Shown: positions 33,676 to 43,760, counted from the stretch's first letter. The stretch is DNA of 64,000 nt from an uncultured Muribaculaceae bacterium (GCA_910587915.1 CAJUOB010000002.1:1-64000); one strand, 5' to 3'. Made by a program: numbers and translations. The notes: a model not told the origin generated them from the sequence alone.

Positions 33676-35514
33676 ATGAAACAACTCAATCTATTTCTTG
33701 CAGCCACTCTGGCATGTGCCATGGGGGCACAGGCTCAGCGCATGGCGGTGCTCAGCGACGTGCACGTCACTCCCGGCAATGCCAATGAGTCCCAGCTAAA
33801 GCTCGCTGTCGACGACATCAACAAAGGCAACTTCGATTTTGTGGTGATGAACGGCGACCTCGGCAATGAAGGCTCCGATGCCGAGCTTAAAAACGTCAAA
33901 AGCATCCTCGACGGAATCAAGGCACCTCTGTTCGTGCTCCCGGGCAACCACGAAAACAACTGGAGCCAGAGTGCCACCAAGACATTCATCGACCTTTGGG
34001 GCAACGACCGCTTCGTGGCCGAATTCGACTCTCTTGTAATCGTCGGCATCAACTGCGGTCCGTTCATGAAGATGGGCGACGGCCATATAAAGCAGGAAGA
34101 TCTCCATTGGCTCAAAGCAACCCTCGACTCCATTGTCACTCCCGGCAAACGCGTCCTTTCCTTCAACCACTATCCTCTTCTCGACGACCTCGACAACTGC
34201 GCCGACTACCTCGAGATTCTCGAAAACTATCCTGTCATAGGCCATATCAACGGTCACTACCATACATGGCGCCGCTACAATGCCGGCGGAAAGGACAGCG
34301 GTAGCGACCTGCCGTGCACAATGACACGTGCCCTCGACATGCGCGACGGTAATTACGGATACTCCATCGTCGAAGTCGACCCCGCATGGGTGCACATATA
34401 TAATAAGAACATCGGACAGGAGCCCGAAGCTAAATTCGCCTTCCCCGCAAAAACCAATCATACAAAAGCAAAACGTCCCGAAGCCCGCGAAATCAATGTT
34501 CCGCAAGGTTTCGCCGTAGAGAAAGTATGGACCGACAGTGCCTCGATTTTCACCCGACTCGGTTTCGATGCCGACAACATCTACTTCGGCAACTCTCTCG
34601 GACAAGCCCGTGCGCTCAACCGCAACACCGGCAAGATATGGAGCTCGCCTCTTGGCGCAAGCCTGTTCAGCCGTCCGGTTGCACTTAAAAACCGCCGGGT
34701 GGCATTCCCCGCCCACGACGGAATCTATATCATGGATGCCCGCACTGGCCGCACAGTGGCCAAGCAGCCCTCCAAGGAAGGTCCCTACGTGGCCGACGGT
34801 GTAATCACTCCCGACGGAAAAGGATATATCCAGGGCGGATACAAGCGTATCGAACGTCGCCGCCCCGACAATGGCAAACTCGTGTGGTCCTACGACTCAA
34901 TCTTCAACTATTGCCAGGCCGCCCCGGCAATCGACGGCTCCGACCTCGTATTCGGCGCTTGGGACACAAATCTACGTGCTCTCGATCTCAAATCGGGTAA
35001 ACTCAAATGGGTGTGGAACAACGGCAAGACAGCCAACATGCTCGGCCCCGGCAACGTAGTCCCCGTCATAACCGCCGACAAGGTTTTCATCGTAGCTCCC
35101 GACCGCTATATGACAGCCCTCGACCGCAAGACCGGTCGCCAACTATGGCGCGACAACAGCCACCGCTACCGCGAGAGCCTCGGCCATAGCGAGGACGGCA
35201 CACGCATCTACGCCAAAACAATGGACGGCGAACTCGTGGCCGTCGACGCCACCACACCCGAGTTCAAGGAACTATGGACTCTCGACCTCGGTATCGGCTA
35301 CGAGCACGCACCCTGCATCGTGCTCGAAAAAGACGGCTACATCTATGCCGGAAGCCGACGCGGCATCGTCACCATCACTCGCGCCGATGGTCCCGAGCTG
35401 ATCGCCACTCTGCCCCTCGGCGTAAGTGAGGTCAACGGCTTCGACGTCGATCCCGTGACAGGCGACGTATACGCCTCCCTCATCGAAGGAACCATCTGGA
35501 AAATATCGCGCTGA
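33676..35514 (+). CDS. Secreted calcineurin-like phosphoesterase fused to PQQ-type beta-propeller
   Basis: Exported protein of 612 residues with signal peptide MKQLNLFLAATLACAMGAQA. The N-terminal half (about 22-270) is a metallophosphoesterase with all metal motifs: AVLSDVHVTPGN, VVMNGDLGNEGS, LPGNHENN, SFNHYPLL and NGHYHTWRRY. The C-terminal half (about 290-612) is a PQQ-like repeat propeller (RALNRNTGKIWSSPLG, RALDLKSGKLKWVWNNGK, TALDRKTGRQLWRDNS). The frame is open upstream to 32404 but that part is antisense to the LRR gene; the ATG after the promoter is used. Substrate unknown. Confidence 0.85.
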   Translation: MKQLNLFLAATLACAMGAQAQRMAVLSDVHVTPGNANESQLKLAVDDINKGNFDFVVMNGDLGNEGSDAELKNVKSILDGIKAPLFVLPGNHENNWSQSATKTFIDLWGNDRFVAEFDSLVIVGINCGPFMKMGDGHIKQEDLHWLKATLDSIVTPGKRVLSFNHYPLLDDLDNCADYLEILENYPVIGHINGHYHTWRRYNAGGKDSGSDLPCTMTRALDMRDGNYGYSIVEVDPAWVHIYNKNIGQEPEAKFAFPAKTNHTKAKRPEAREINVPQGFAVEKVWTDSASIFTRLGFDADNIYFGNSLGQARALNRNTGKIWSSPLGASLFSRPVALKNRRVAFPAHDGIYIMDARTGRTVAKQPSKEGPYVADGVITPDGKGYIQGGYKRIERRRPDNGKLVWSYDSIFNYCQAAPAIDGSDLVFGAWDTNLRALDLKSGKLKWVWNNGKTANMLGPGNVVPVITADKVFIVAPDRYMTALDRKTGRQLWRDNSHRYRESLGHSEDGTRIYAKTMDGELVAVDATTPEFKELWTLDLGIGYEHAPCIVLEKDGYIYAGSRRGIVTITRADGPELIATLPLGVSEVNGFDVDPVTGDVYASLIEGTIWKISR

Positions 35515-35550
35515 TACACAGCCGCAATAATCTGAATCGCACTACAACCG

Positions 35551-35590
35551 GTCCGGCCGCATATCCACATGTGGCCGGACTGTTTGTTTT
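35551..35590 (+). terminator. Terminator of phosphoesterase gene
   Basis: GTCCGGCC / GGCCGGAC stem (35551-35558, 35573-35580) followed by TGTTTGTTTT. Confidence 0.75.
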
Positions 35591-35724
35591 CCCAAAAATC
35601 ATACTTGCCACATCCTTTAGCCTCGCCGACATCCTGCAATGCATAGAACCATCCCATTGCAGCGCTAACAACCGTGTACACCCCTTATATGCAAAAATAT
35701 AATGGATAATTGACGGTTTTTGCG

Positions 35725-35734
35725 TACTTTTGCA
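35725..35734 (+). promoter_or_regulatory. Promoter of ABC-F gene
   Basis: TACTTTTGCA, 17 nt before the ATG at 35752, so the in-frame extension to 35710 is not used. Confidence 0.7.
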
Positions 35735-35751
35735 GTCGTAATAGAAAGCAA

Positions 35752-37713
35752 ATGATATCTGTCAATAACCTTTCGGTCGAATTCAGCGCGCAAGTGCTGT
35801 TCGACAATATCAACTACGTAATAAATCCAAAGGATAAGATAGCCCTCGTCGGTAAGAACGGCGCAGGCAAGAGCACCATGCTCAAAATCATAGCCGGACT
35901 CCAGAAGCCCACTTCGGGCAACGTCGTGGTTCCGGCCGATGTCACCGTGGGCTACCTGCCCCAGCAGATGGTACTTTCCGACACCGCTACCGTGGTCGAG
36001 GAAGTCCGCAAGGTATACTCCCATCTCGACAACATGCACAGCCGGCTTCAGGCTATGGCCGAGGAAGCGCAGCGACGCACCGACTACGACTCGCCCGAAT
36101 ACCACAAGCTCATCGAGGATATGGCCAACCTCACCGATGCCCTGGCCATAGCCGACAGCGAGAATAAGGAAGCCGAACTCGAGAAAACACTCATCGGTCT
36201 CGGATTCGAACGCTCCGACTTCGGCCGCCCCACTTCCGAATTCAGCGGTGGCTGGCGCATGCGAATCGAGCTCGCCAAAATACTGCTGCAGCGCCCCGAC
36301 GTGCTTCTGCTCGACGAGCCTACCAACCACCTCGACATCGAATCGATCCAATGGCTCGAAAACTTCCTCATAACCAAAGCCAAAGCCGTGGTACTCGTGA
36401 GTCACGACCGGGCATTCCTCGACAACGTCACAACCCGCACCATCGAGATTAACCTCGGTAAAATCTACGACTACGCCGTGAATTACTCCAAATTCACAGC
36501 CTTGCGCGACGAACGCATCGAACAGCAGATGCGAGCCTACCGCAACCAGCAGAAACAGATTGCCGACACCGAGGAGTTCATCGAGCGATTCCGCTACAAA
36601 GCCACAAAATCGGTGCAGGTGCAGAGCCGCATAAAGCAGCTCGCCAAAATCGAACGCATCGAAGTCGACGAGGTCGATACCTCGCACCTCAATCTACGCT
36701 TTCCACCAGCTCCGCGCTCGGGCGACTTCCCGCTCATCATCGATGAAGTGGGCAAGGCCTATGGCGACCATCAGGTATTCGACCACGCCACATTCACTCT
36801 CCGCCGAGGCGAAAAAGTGGCCTTTGTTGGCAAGAACGGCCAGGGAAAGTCCACTTTGGTAAAATGTATAATGGGAGAGATCCCGTTCACAGGATCGTTG
36901 CGTCTGGGCCATAATGTCAAAATCGGATATTTTGCCCAGAACCAGGCACAGCTTCTCGACGGAGAAATCACCGTATTCGACACAATCGACCGCGTGGCCG
37001 TAGGCGACATCCGCACTAAGATACGCGACATACTCGGCGCTTTCATGTTCGGCGGAGAAGCCTCCGACAAAAAAGTGAAAGTGCTGTCCGGGGGCGAAAA
37101 GACACGTCTGGCAATGATCCGGCTTCTCCTCGAGCCGGTGAATCTGCTGATTCTCGACGAGCCTACCAACCACCTCGACATGAAGACCAAAGACATCCTC
37201 AAGCAGGCCATAAAGGACTTCGACGGAACGGTGATTGTGGTGAGTCACGACCGTGAATTCCTCGACGGACTCGTCGAGAAAGTCTATGAATTCGGTGGTG
37301 GAAAAGTCACGGAATGTCTCGGCGGCATCTACGAATTCCTCGATAAAAAACGACTTGCATCGCTCCAGGAGCTCGAGCGCAGCGCCCAACCCGAGGCAGC
37401 ACCCGCAAAAGAAACGAAAGAAAAGCCTCAGACAGCCGACCAGCCACAGCCCGCACGCAAACTCACATACGCCGAGCAGCGCGAACGTGAAAAAACTGTC
37501 AAACGTGCCGCTAAAAAGGTTGAGGAAGCCGAGAAGGCAGTCGAACAACGCGAAGCCGACATCGCGGCCATCGAAGCCAAGATAGCAGCTGGCGAACTCG
37601 ACGACGACATATATACACGCCACGCACAGGCCGTCAAAGATCTCGAAAATGCCATGAGCATGTGGGAACTCGCACAGATGGAACTCGACGATCTCAAAAA
37701 GAATTTTCAATAA
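35752..37713 (+). CDS. ABC-F family ATPase
   Basis: Cytosolic protein of 653 residues with two ABC ATPase domains and no membrane segment, as in ABC-F translation factors. Domain 1: Walker A ALVGKNGAGKSTMLK, signature EFSGGWRMRIELAKILL, Walker B DVLLLDEPTNHLD. Domain 2: FVGKNGQGKSTLVK, VLSGGEKTRLAMIRLLL, NLLILDEPTNHLD. The inter-domain arm is short, and the Lys/Glu-rich C-terminal coiled coil (about 555-650) is like Uup/YdiF. Such proteins act on the ribosome; one subgroup gives antibiotic protection, but nothing here points to that. Confidence 0.92.
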   Translation: MISVNNLSVEFSAQVLFDNINYVINPKDKIALVGKNGAGKSTMLKIIAGLQKPTSGNVVVPADVTVGYLPQQMVLSDTATVVEEVRKVYSHLDNMHSRLQAMAEEAQRRTDYDSPEYHKLIEDMANLTDALAIADSENKEAELEKTLIGLGFERSDFGRPTSEFSGGWRMRIELAKILLQRPDVLLLDEPTNHLDIESIQWLENFLITKAKAVVLVSHDRAFLDNVTTRTIEINLGKIYDYAVNYSKFTALRDERIEQQMRAYRNQQKQIADTEEFIERFRYKATKSVQVQSRIKQLAKIERIEVDEVDTSHLNLRFPPAPRSGDFPLIIDEVGKAYGDHQVFDHATFTLRRGEKVAFVGKNGQGKSTLVKCIMGEIPFTGSLRLGHNVKIGYFAQNQAQLLDGEITVFDTIDRVAVGDIRTKIRDILGAFMFGGEASDKKVKVLSGGEKTRLAMIRLLLEPVNLLILDEPTNHLDMKTKDILKQAIKDFDGTVIVVSHDREFLDGLVEKVYEFGGGKVTECLGGIYEFLDKKRLASLQELERSAQPEAAPAKETKEKPQTADQPQPARKLTYAEQREREKTVKRAAKKVEEAEKAVEQREADIAAIEAKIAAGELDDDIYTRHAQAVKDLENAMSMWELAQMELDDLKKNFQ

Positions 37714-37734
37714 ACCATATCAAATAACTCTACA

Positions 37735-39756
37735 ATGCGTACCAGAACTTACTTAATCATTGGCACCATGCTCGCAGCCGGTCTTGCCACCGGTTCGTGC
37801 AACCGCCAGCAAGCGCCTAAAGGTATCGACGTAAGCCATCTCGACACTTCTGTCAACCCTGGCGACGACTTCTACGACTATGCCTGCGGCGGATGGATGA
37901 AAGCCAATCCTCTCAAACCCGAATATTCCCGTTTCGGCACTTTCGACCAGCTCGGCGAAAACAACCGCGAGCAGGTTCGTGAACTCGTGCTCGGACTCGC
38001 AGCCCAGAAAGCCGAAGCCGGCACAAACGCCCAGAAAATCGGCGACCTCTATGCAATGGGCATGGATAGCGTACGCCTCAACGAGCAAGGCTTCGAGCCC
38101 CTCAAGGCCGACCTCGAGGTAATCGCTGCCACTCCCCGCGAAAAAATCGTGGAACTCATGGCCACCATGCCCGGCCTCGACGTATTCTTCGGCACCGGTG
38201 TCATGGCCGACCTCAAGGACTCGAACGTCAACACCATGTACTGGGGCCAGGGTGGTCTTGGACTTGGCGACCGCGACTACTACACCGACCAGACCGAACG
38301 CGCCGAGCAGGTACGTGCAGCCTACCGCACATACCTCACCACTCTTGCCACTCTCATCGGCTACGACGAAGCCCGCGCAAAGGAATTCACCGACAACGTG
38401 ATGGCTATCGAGACCGAGCTCGCATCCAAGCAGATGACCCGCACCGAACAGCGCAACATCGCCGCTTGCTACAACCCCACCACAGTGGCAGAGCTCGCTA
38501 AAAAATATCCCAACATCGACCTCAAGAACTATTTCGGTCTTCAGAAACTCGATGTCGACACCATCGTTGTCGAGCAGCCCGCCTATCTCGCAGCCGTATC
38601 CGAAGCCCTCGCAAAACAGCCCGAGCAGGTACTCCGCGACTACATGACCGCCTCCTACGTCGGCTCCGCAGCTTCCTACCTCAGCGACGACTTCATCAAC
38701 GCCAACTTCGCCCTCAATCAGGCTATCTCGGGCGTAGAAAAGCAGCAGCCCCGCTGGAAGCGTGCACTTGCAGTGCCCAACAGCATCCTCGGCGAAGCTC
38801 TTGGTCAGCTCTACGTTGAAAAATACTTCCCCGCTTCTTCCAAAGAAAAGATGCTGGCTCTCGTCGGAAATCTTCAGACAGCTCTGGGCGAACACATCGA
38901 CAACCTCACCTGGATGAGCGACTCTACAAAAGCACGCGCTCACGAGAAACTCAACGCATTCACCGTGAAAATCGGATACCCCGACGAATGGCGCGACTAC
39001 TCCGAGCTCACCATCGACCCCGAACTCTCGTACTGGAAGAACGTTCAGAACGCAATCCTCTTCAACCAGGCTTACAACAACAACGACTACGGCAAACCCG
39101 TGGACCGCGCCCGCTGGCAGATGTCGCCTCAGACCGTCAACGCATACTACAACCCCACTACCAACGAAATCTGCTTCCCCGCAGGTATTCTCCAGGCTCC
39201 TTTCTTCGATCCTGAAGCCGACGACGCTGTAAACTACGGTGCCATCGGTGTGGTTATCGGTCACGAAATGACTCACGGCTTCGACGATCAGGGCCGTCAG
39301 TTCGACAAGGACGGCAACTTCTCCGACTGGTGGACCGCCGCCGATGCCGAAGCATTCAATGCACTTGCCGACAAACTCGTGGCTCAGTTCGACAGCATAG
39401 AGGTTGCTCCCGGCACCAAGGCAAACGGCCGTCTCACACTCGGCGAGAACATCGCCGACCAGGGTGGTCTCCGCGTGGCATACACCGCATATAAGAAAGC
39501 CCTCGGCGACAGCGAAGGCGAAGTAATCGAAGGCTTCACCCCCGACCAGCGCTTCTACCTCGCATACTCCAACGTATGGGCAGGAAACATCCGCGACGCC
39601 GAGATCCTCTCGCGCACCACATCCGACCCCCACTCGCTCGGCCGCTGGCGCGTAAACGCTACTCTCCGCAACATCGCTCCCTTCTACGAAGCATTCGGCA
39701 TCACCGAAGGACAGCCCATGTTCATGCCCGAGGCAGAACGCGTAGTCATCTGGTAA
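37735..39756 (+). CDS. M13-family zinc metallopeptidase (PepO/neprilysin-like) lipoprotein
   Basis: Lipoprotein peptidase of 673 residues. The signal ends in LATGSCNRQQ with the lipobox Cys at about residue 22, so it is anchored in the periplasm or outer membrane. The M13 N-terminal region starts with NPGDDFYDYACGGWMKANP. The zinc site is GVVIGHEMTHGFDDQGRQF (HExxH, about 503) with the third ligand Glu in TLGENIADQGGL (about 565); NAYYNPTTNEICFPAGILQ is the substrate-binding segment. It cuts small peptides. It follows the ABC-F gene by 21 nt and may share its transcript; a hairpin lies after it. Confidence 0.93.
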   Translation: MRTRTYLIIGTMLAAGLATGSCNRQQAPKGIDVSHLDTSVNPGDDFYDYACGGWMKANPLKPEYSRFGTFDQLGENNREQVRELVLGLAAQKAEAGTNAQKIGDLYAMGMDSVRLNEQGFEPLKADLEVIAATPREKIVELMATMPGLDVFFGTGVMADLKDSNVNTMYWGQGGLGLGDRDYYTDQTERAEQVRAAYRTYLTTLATLIGYDEARAKEFTDNVMAIETELASKQMTRTEQRNIAACYNPTTVAELAKKYPNIDLKNYFGLQKLDVDTIVVEQPAYLAAVSEALAKQPEQVLRDYMTASYVGSAASYLSDDFINANFALNQAISGVEKQQPRWKRALAVPNSILGEALGQLYVEKYFPASSKEKMLALVGNLQTALGEHIDNLTWMSDSTKARAHEKLNAFTVKIGYPDEWRDYSELTIDPELSYWKNVQNAILFNQAYNNNDYGKPVDRARWQMSPQTVNAYYNPTTNEICFPAGILQAPFFDPEADDAVNYGAIGVVIGHEMTHGFDDQGRQFDKDGNFSDWWTAADAEAFNALADKLVAQFDSIEVAPGTKANGRLTLGENIADQGGLRVAYTAYKKALGDSEGEVIEGFTPDQRFYLAYSNVWAGNIRDAEILSRTTSDPHSLGRWRVNATLRNIAPFYEAFGITEGQPMFMPEAERVVIW

Positions 39757-39769
39757 ACCTTTTTCTCAC

Positions 39770-39808
39770 GTGCAGATGCCGCATATACGTGCCGGCATCT
39801 GCACTTTC
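39770..39808 (+). terminator. Terminator of M13 peptidase gene
   Basis: GTGCAGATGCCG / CGGCATCTGCAC perfect 12-bp stem followed by TTTC. The T-run is short, so read-through is possible. Confidence 0.7.
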
Positions 39809-39820
39809 ACTACTCATATT

Positions 39821-40618
39821 ATGAAAAAAATCATCAGCAAATTCATCATCGCCGCCGCAGCGCTGCTCGCCACTGCCGGCCTCGGAGCTTGCTCCCAGAA
39901 AAGTAGCGGACCTTCGCCCTTGGTCGCCGAAAGCGAACGTATCGGCGGAGAACTCGCCAAAATCGCCGAAGAGAGCCCCATGTACATCGACTCCGCCACT
40001 ACTGCATATGCCGACGGCGTTCTGAGCGTAAACATCGCTTTCGCCGACCCGCAGGTAGCTGTGGCCGATTATTCGCAGGCTCTGGTGGAGTACATGGTGT
40101 CGCAGTGGCTCAAATCACACCTTGGTGCCGGCCTCGACACTACGCTCAACACTCTCTCGGCCGAAGACGGCTCGCTTAAAATAACATTGAAAAGCGCCGA
40201 CGGTACCGCCAACGAATACACCATCGGCCACGCACGCCTCAAAAAACTCCTCACACTCAAACCCAGCGAACTCAACTTCTCAGCCGTGAAGGACAATGTG
40301 GCCCTCCTTATGGAGAAACGCTGCCAGGAATACAAGGACAAATACAAAGCCACCGAATGCACATTCGAATTCAGCACCGGATTTGCCCAGTACACTCTCA
40401 CATTCGAATCGGGCACAATGTATGCCAACCTCACACAGGATAGTCTCCGTGGCCGCTACCAGGGTATACTCCGCGCCCAGTTCGATGTCTACGGCGCGTG
40501 CGCTCCTATGGCTTACGAACTCGTGAAATCGCTTGGCATCGAAGGCTATCGCTTTGTCTACGAAGCCGATGGCGGTAAAACTCTCAAGGCGGCTCTCCCT
40601 TGGCGTATTATCGAATAA
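39821..40618 (+). CDS. Lipoprotein of unknown function
   Basis: A 265-residue lipoprotein: MKKIISKFIIAAAALLATAG leads to a lipobox GLGACSQKSS. The in-frame extension to 39770 runs over the terminator hairpin and is not used. The mature part is mixed alpha/beta with no motif that I recognise. It stands between the M13 peptidase and pepT; both neighbours handle peptides, but there is no direct sign of a shared role. Confidence 0.7.
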   Translation: MKKIISKFIIAAAALLATAGLGACSQKSSGPSPLVAESERIGGELAKIAEESPMYIDSATTAYADGVLSVNIAFADPQVAVADYSQALVEYMVSQWLKSHLGAGLDTTLNTLSAEDGSLKITLKSADGTANEYTIGHARLKKLLTLKPSELNFSAVKDNVALLMEKRCQEYKDKYKATECTFEFSTGFAQYTLTFESGTMYANLTQDSLRGRYQGILRAQFDVYGACAPMAYELVKSLGIEGYRFVYEADGGKTLKAALPWRIIE

Positions 40619-40673
40619 AGATCCAGGAGTCTGTTTGCTTTTAGAAAAAACTGAAAACCTAACAACCTGAAAC

Positions 40674-41900
40674 ATGAACATAGTAGACCGTTTCCTGAGC
40701 TATGTGAAGTTCGACACTCAGAGCGACGAACTCACCAATCTTACCCCATCCACCCCGGGACAGATGGTATTCGCCGAGCATCTCAAGGCCGAACTCGAAG
40801 CCATGGGACTCGAGGAAATCACCCTCGACGACAATGGCTATCTCATGGCCACGCTCCCGGCTAACACCGACGCCGAACTGCCCGTGGTCGGTTTCATAGC
40901 TCACCTCGACACATCGCCCGACATGTCGGGTCGCCATGTATCGCCGCGCATCGTACAGAAATACGACGGCGGCGACATCGTGCTCAATGCCGACAAAGGC
41001 ATAGTGCTTTCACCTGCTGAATTCCCCGAACTGCTCCACTATGTGGGACACGACCTCATCGTCACCGACGGCAATACTCTCCTCGGCGCCGACGACAAAG
41101 CCGGCATCGCCGAAATCATATCGGCAGTCGACTACCTGAAGGCTCATCCCGAAATCAAGCACGGAAAAATACGCATAGCCTTCAACCCCGACGAAGAAAT
41201 CGGACAGGGTGCCCACAAATTCGACGTGCCTCTCTTTGGCGCAGACTGGGCATACACCATGGACGGTGGCGAAATCGGCGAGCTCGAGTACGAGAACTTC
41301 AACGCTGCCGTGGCACGCGTCACATTCGTTGGCCGCAACGTGCACCCCGGATATGCCAAGCACAAGATGATCAACTCCATGCGTATCGCCAACCAGTTCG
41401 TCATCATGCTCCCCCGTTGGGAAACCCCCGAGCACACCGAAGGATACGAAGGCTTCTACCACCTCGTGGGCATGGAAGGCACTGTCGAGAAATCGGTGCT
41501 CACATACATCGTGCGCGACCACGACCGCGACCGCTTCGAGCGCCGCAAGAAAGAGCTCGAACATCTCGCCCGCAAGATCAACCACGAATTCCCCGACTGC
41601 TGCTCCATCGAAATCAAGGACCAGTACTACAACATGCGCGAGAAGGTGGAACCCGTCATGCACGTGGTCGACATTGCCGAGGAAGCGATGCGCCGTGCCG
41701 GTATAAAGCCCAAAGTTCAGCCCATACGTGGCGGAACAGACGGCGCTCAGCTGTCGTTCAAGGGTCTGCCCTGCCCCAATATCTTCGCCGGTGGTCTCAA
41801 CTTCCACGGACGCTATGAGTTCGTGCCCATTCCGTCCATGGAAAAAGCCGCCGAAGTGATTGTTGAGATAGCCAAACTCGTGGCCGAACGCAAAGCCTGA
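40674..41900 (+). CDS. pepT: Peptidase T (tripeptide aminopeptidase)
   Basis: Removes the N-terminal residue from tripeptides in the cytosol. The 408-residue M20 metallopeptidase shows the two-zinc site: VGFIAHLDTSPDMSG (His, catalytic Asp, about 80), LGADDKAGIAEIISAV (bridging Asp), NPDEEIGQGAHKFD (catalytic Glu pair, about 175), DGGEIGELEYENFNAA and the late PIRGGTDGAQLS with GLPCPNIFAGG. Length is the usual 400-410. miaA starts 10 nt after its stop and nadC 18 nt after that, suggesting one transcript. Confidence 0.95.
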   Translation: MNIVDRFLSYVKFDTQSDELTNLTPSTPGQMVFAEHLKAELEAMGLEEITLDDNGYLMATLPANTDAELPVVGFIAHLDTSPDMSGRHVSPRIVQKYDGGDIVLNADKGIVLSPAEFPELLHYVGHDLIVTDGNTLLGADDKAGIAEIISAVDYLKAHPEIKHGKIRIAFNPDEEIGQGAHKFDVPLFGADWAYTMDGGEIGELEYENFNAAVARVTFVGRNVHPGYAKHKMINSMRIANQFVIMLPRWETPEHTEGYEGFYHLVGMEGTVEKSVLTYIVRDHDRDRFERRKKELEHLARKINHEFPDCCSIEIKDQYYNMREKVEPVMHVVDIAEEAMRRAGIKPKVQPIRGGTDGAQLSFKGLPCPNIFAGGLNFHGRYEFVPIPSMEKAAEVIVEIAKLVAERKA

Positions 41901-41910
41901 GCACCGACGC

Positions 41911-42831
41911 ATGGATAAGGAGCCTGTTCTCATAGTCATAACCGGGCCAACGGCCTCCGGAAAGACAGAACTGGCCATACGTGTGGCCGAGCACTACCGC
42001 ACCGAAATCATTTCGGCCGACTCGCGCCAGATTTTCAAAGACCTCCCCATAGGCACGGCTGCGCCCTCAGAGCACGAGCGCAGCCGTGCTTTCCATCACC
42101 TTGTCGGCATTCTTCCGCTCGACGCATACTACAGCGCGGCCCAGTTCGAGGCCGATGCATTGCGCATCCTGCCGTCGATATGGGCCAAAAGTCCTGTGGC
42201 AGTGGTCTGTGGCGGTTCTATGATGTATATCGACGCCCTGTGTCGCGGACTCGACGACATGCCGACCGTCAGCGACAGCACCCGCGCCTATGTTCTGGCT
42301 ATGCTCGAATCGCACGGACTCGAAGGCGTGCTCGCTCAACTGAAGATATGCGACCCCGAATACTGGCAGCAGGTCGACCGCAGCAACACACGACGTGTGG
42401 TCCATGCACTCGAGATCAGTCTCGAAGCCGGTGTTCCCTACTCCACCCTGCGCACAGGCCTCGTAGCCAAAAGACCATTCCGCATACTCAAATTCGCCAT
42501 CGACCACGCCCGCGAGCAGCTATTCGGGCGTATCAATACGCGCGTTGACCGGATGATAGCCGACGGTCTCGAGGATGAAGCACGCCGGGCTTTTGCCAAA
42601 GGACGCTTCAACTCGCTCAATACCGTAGGCTACAAAGAGATGGATGCTTATTTCCAAGGTACTATGGATTTCGATACTGCCGTGGCAAGGATAGCAAAAA
42701 ATACCCGAGTATACGCCAAGAAACAGCTCACTTGGATGAACCGCGACCCCGAAATCATACATCTGCAACCGGACGATGCGCTCGAGCATATAATCTCCGC
42801 CACCGACAAAATCCTCGCTTCTCACTCCTAA
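41911..42831 (+). CDS. miaA: tRNA dimethylallyltransferase
   Basis: Adds a dimethylallyl group to A37 of tRNAs that read UNN codons. The 306-residue protein has the P-loop ITGPTASGKTELAIR (about 10-24), the DMAPP/tRNA segment ISADSRQIFKDLPIGTAAPS, and VVCGGSMMYIDALCRGLDD in place of the usual GGTGLY motif (here GGSMMY). The SNTRRVVHALEI and TVGYKEMDAYFQG segments are typical. Length is normal. It is in a row with pepT and nadC. Confidence 0.93.
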   Translation: MDKEPVLIVITGPTASGKTELAIRVAEHYRTEIISADSRQIFKDLPIGTAAPSEHERSRAFHHLVGILPLDAYYSAAQFEADALRILPSIWAKSPVAVVCGGSMMYIDALCRGLDDMPTVSDSTRAYVLAMLESHGLEGVLAQLKICDPEYWQQVDRSNTRRVVHALEISLEAGVPYSTLRTGLVAKRPFRILKFAIDHAREQLFGRINTRVDRMIADGLEDEARRAFAKGRFNSLNTVGYKEMDAYFQGTMDFDTAVARIAKNTRVYAKKQLTWMNRDPEIIHLQPDDALEHIISATDKILASHS

Positions 42832-42849
42832 CATCAAACTTCAACACAC

Positions 42850-43704
42850 GTGGAAACTAAAGAAAAACTCATCGACGACCTCATAACGCTATCTTTCGCC
42901 GAAGATATCGGCGACGGCGACCACACCACTCTCAGCACTATCGGCCCCGACGCAATGGGACGCCAGCATCTTCTGGTCAAGGAAGAAGGTATATTGGCAG
43001 GTGTCGACATTGCCCGTCGCGTATTCGAACGCTTTGATCCTTCGCTCAAAATGACTGTTTTCATCGAAGACGGCGCCCATGTCAAGCCCGGCGACATAGC
43101 TTTCGTGGTCGAAGGTCCCGTACGCTCGTTGCTGCAGACCGAACGACTCATGCTCAACATCATGCAGCGCATGAGCGGCATAGCCACAGTCACTGCGAAA
43201 TATCAGGAACTTCTCGCAGGTCTGCCATGCAAGGTGCTCGACACACGCAAGACAACACCCGGCATGCGCATCCTCGAGAAAGAAGCCGTGAGAATCGGCG
43301 GCGGCCACAACCACCGCATCGGTCTCTTCGACATGATTCTGATCAAGGACAACCACGTCGACTTCGCCGGCGGCATCCCCGCTGCCGTAGCCAAGGCCAA
43401 GGCATATTGCAAGGAGCACGGCAAAGACCTCAAGATAGAGGTCGAAGTGCGCAACGAAGATGAAATCCGTCAGGCTATCGAAGCCGGTGTCGACCGCATA
43501 ATGCTCGACAACTTCACTCCTGCCCGCACCGCCGATGCAGTAGCGATCATACGCAAGAATGCACCCGGAGTCGAAATCGAATCGAGCGGTGGCATAACCA
43601 TCGACACTCTCCGCAGCTACGGCGAGGCTGGTGTCGACTTCATATCTGTCGGAGCCCTCACACACTCCGTCAAAGGTCTCGACCTCAGCTTCAAGGCTTG
43701 CTAA
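42850..43704 (+). CDS. nadC: Nicotinate-nucleotide pyrophosphorylase (carboxylating)
   Basis: Converts quinolinate and PRPP to nicotinate mononucleotide in de novo NAD synthesis. The 284-residue protein starts at GTG and contains the QPRTase marks FAEDIGDGDHTT, NIMQRMSGIATVT, VLDTRKTTPGMRILEKEAVR, GGGHNHRIGLFDMILIKDNH and the late ESSGGITIDTLRSY. No nadA or nadB is next to it. It is the last gene of the pepT-miaA run and ends in a terminator. Confidence 0.95.
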   Translation: METKEKLIDDLITLSFAEDIGDGDHTTLSTIGPDAMGRQHLLVKEEGILAGVDIARRVFERFDPSLKMTVFIEDGAHVKPGDIAFVVEGPVRSLLQTERLMLNIMQRMSGIATVTAKYQELLAGLPCKVLDTRKTTPGMRILEKEAVRIGGGHNHRIGLFDMILIKDNHVDFAGGIPAAVAKAKAYCKEHGKDLKIEVEVRNEDEIRQAIEAGVDRIMLDNFTPARTADAVAIIRKNAPGVEIESSGGITIDTLRSYGEAGVDFISVGALTHSVKGLDLSFKAC

Positions 43705-43736
43705 ACACACATACATTCTCTAAAAACGCCACACAG

Positions 43737-43760
43737 AAAGCCCGGTCTCCGGGCTTTTTT
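43737..43760 (+). terminator. nadC terminator
   Basis: AAAGCCCGG / CCGGGCTTT with a 3-nt loop, then TTT. Confidence 0.9.

Noticed and set aside
32404..35514. A 1036-codon open plus-strand frame
   Set aside because: Only the part from 33676 is real. The first 424 codons are antisense to the LRR gene, and a promoter and signal peptide mark the ATG at 33676.
37753..39633. A 626-codon minus-strand frame over the M13 peptidase
   Set aside because: Composition shadow; no signal peptide or domain, while the plus strand encodes a complete zinc peptidase.
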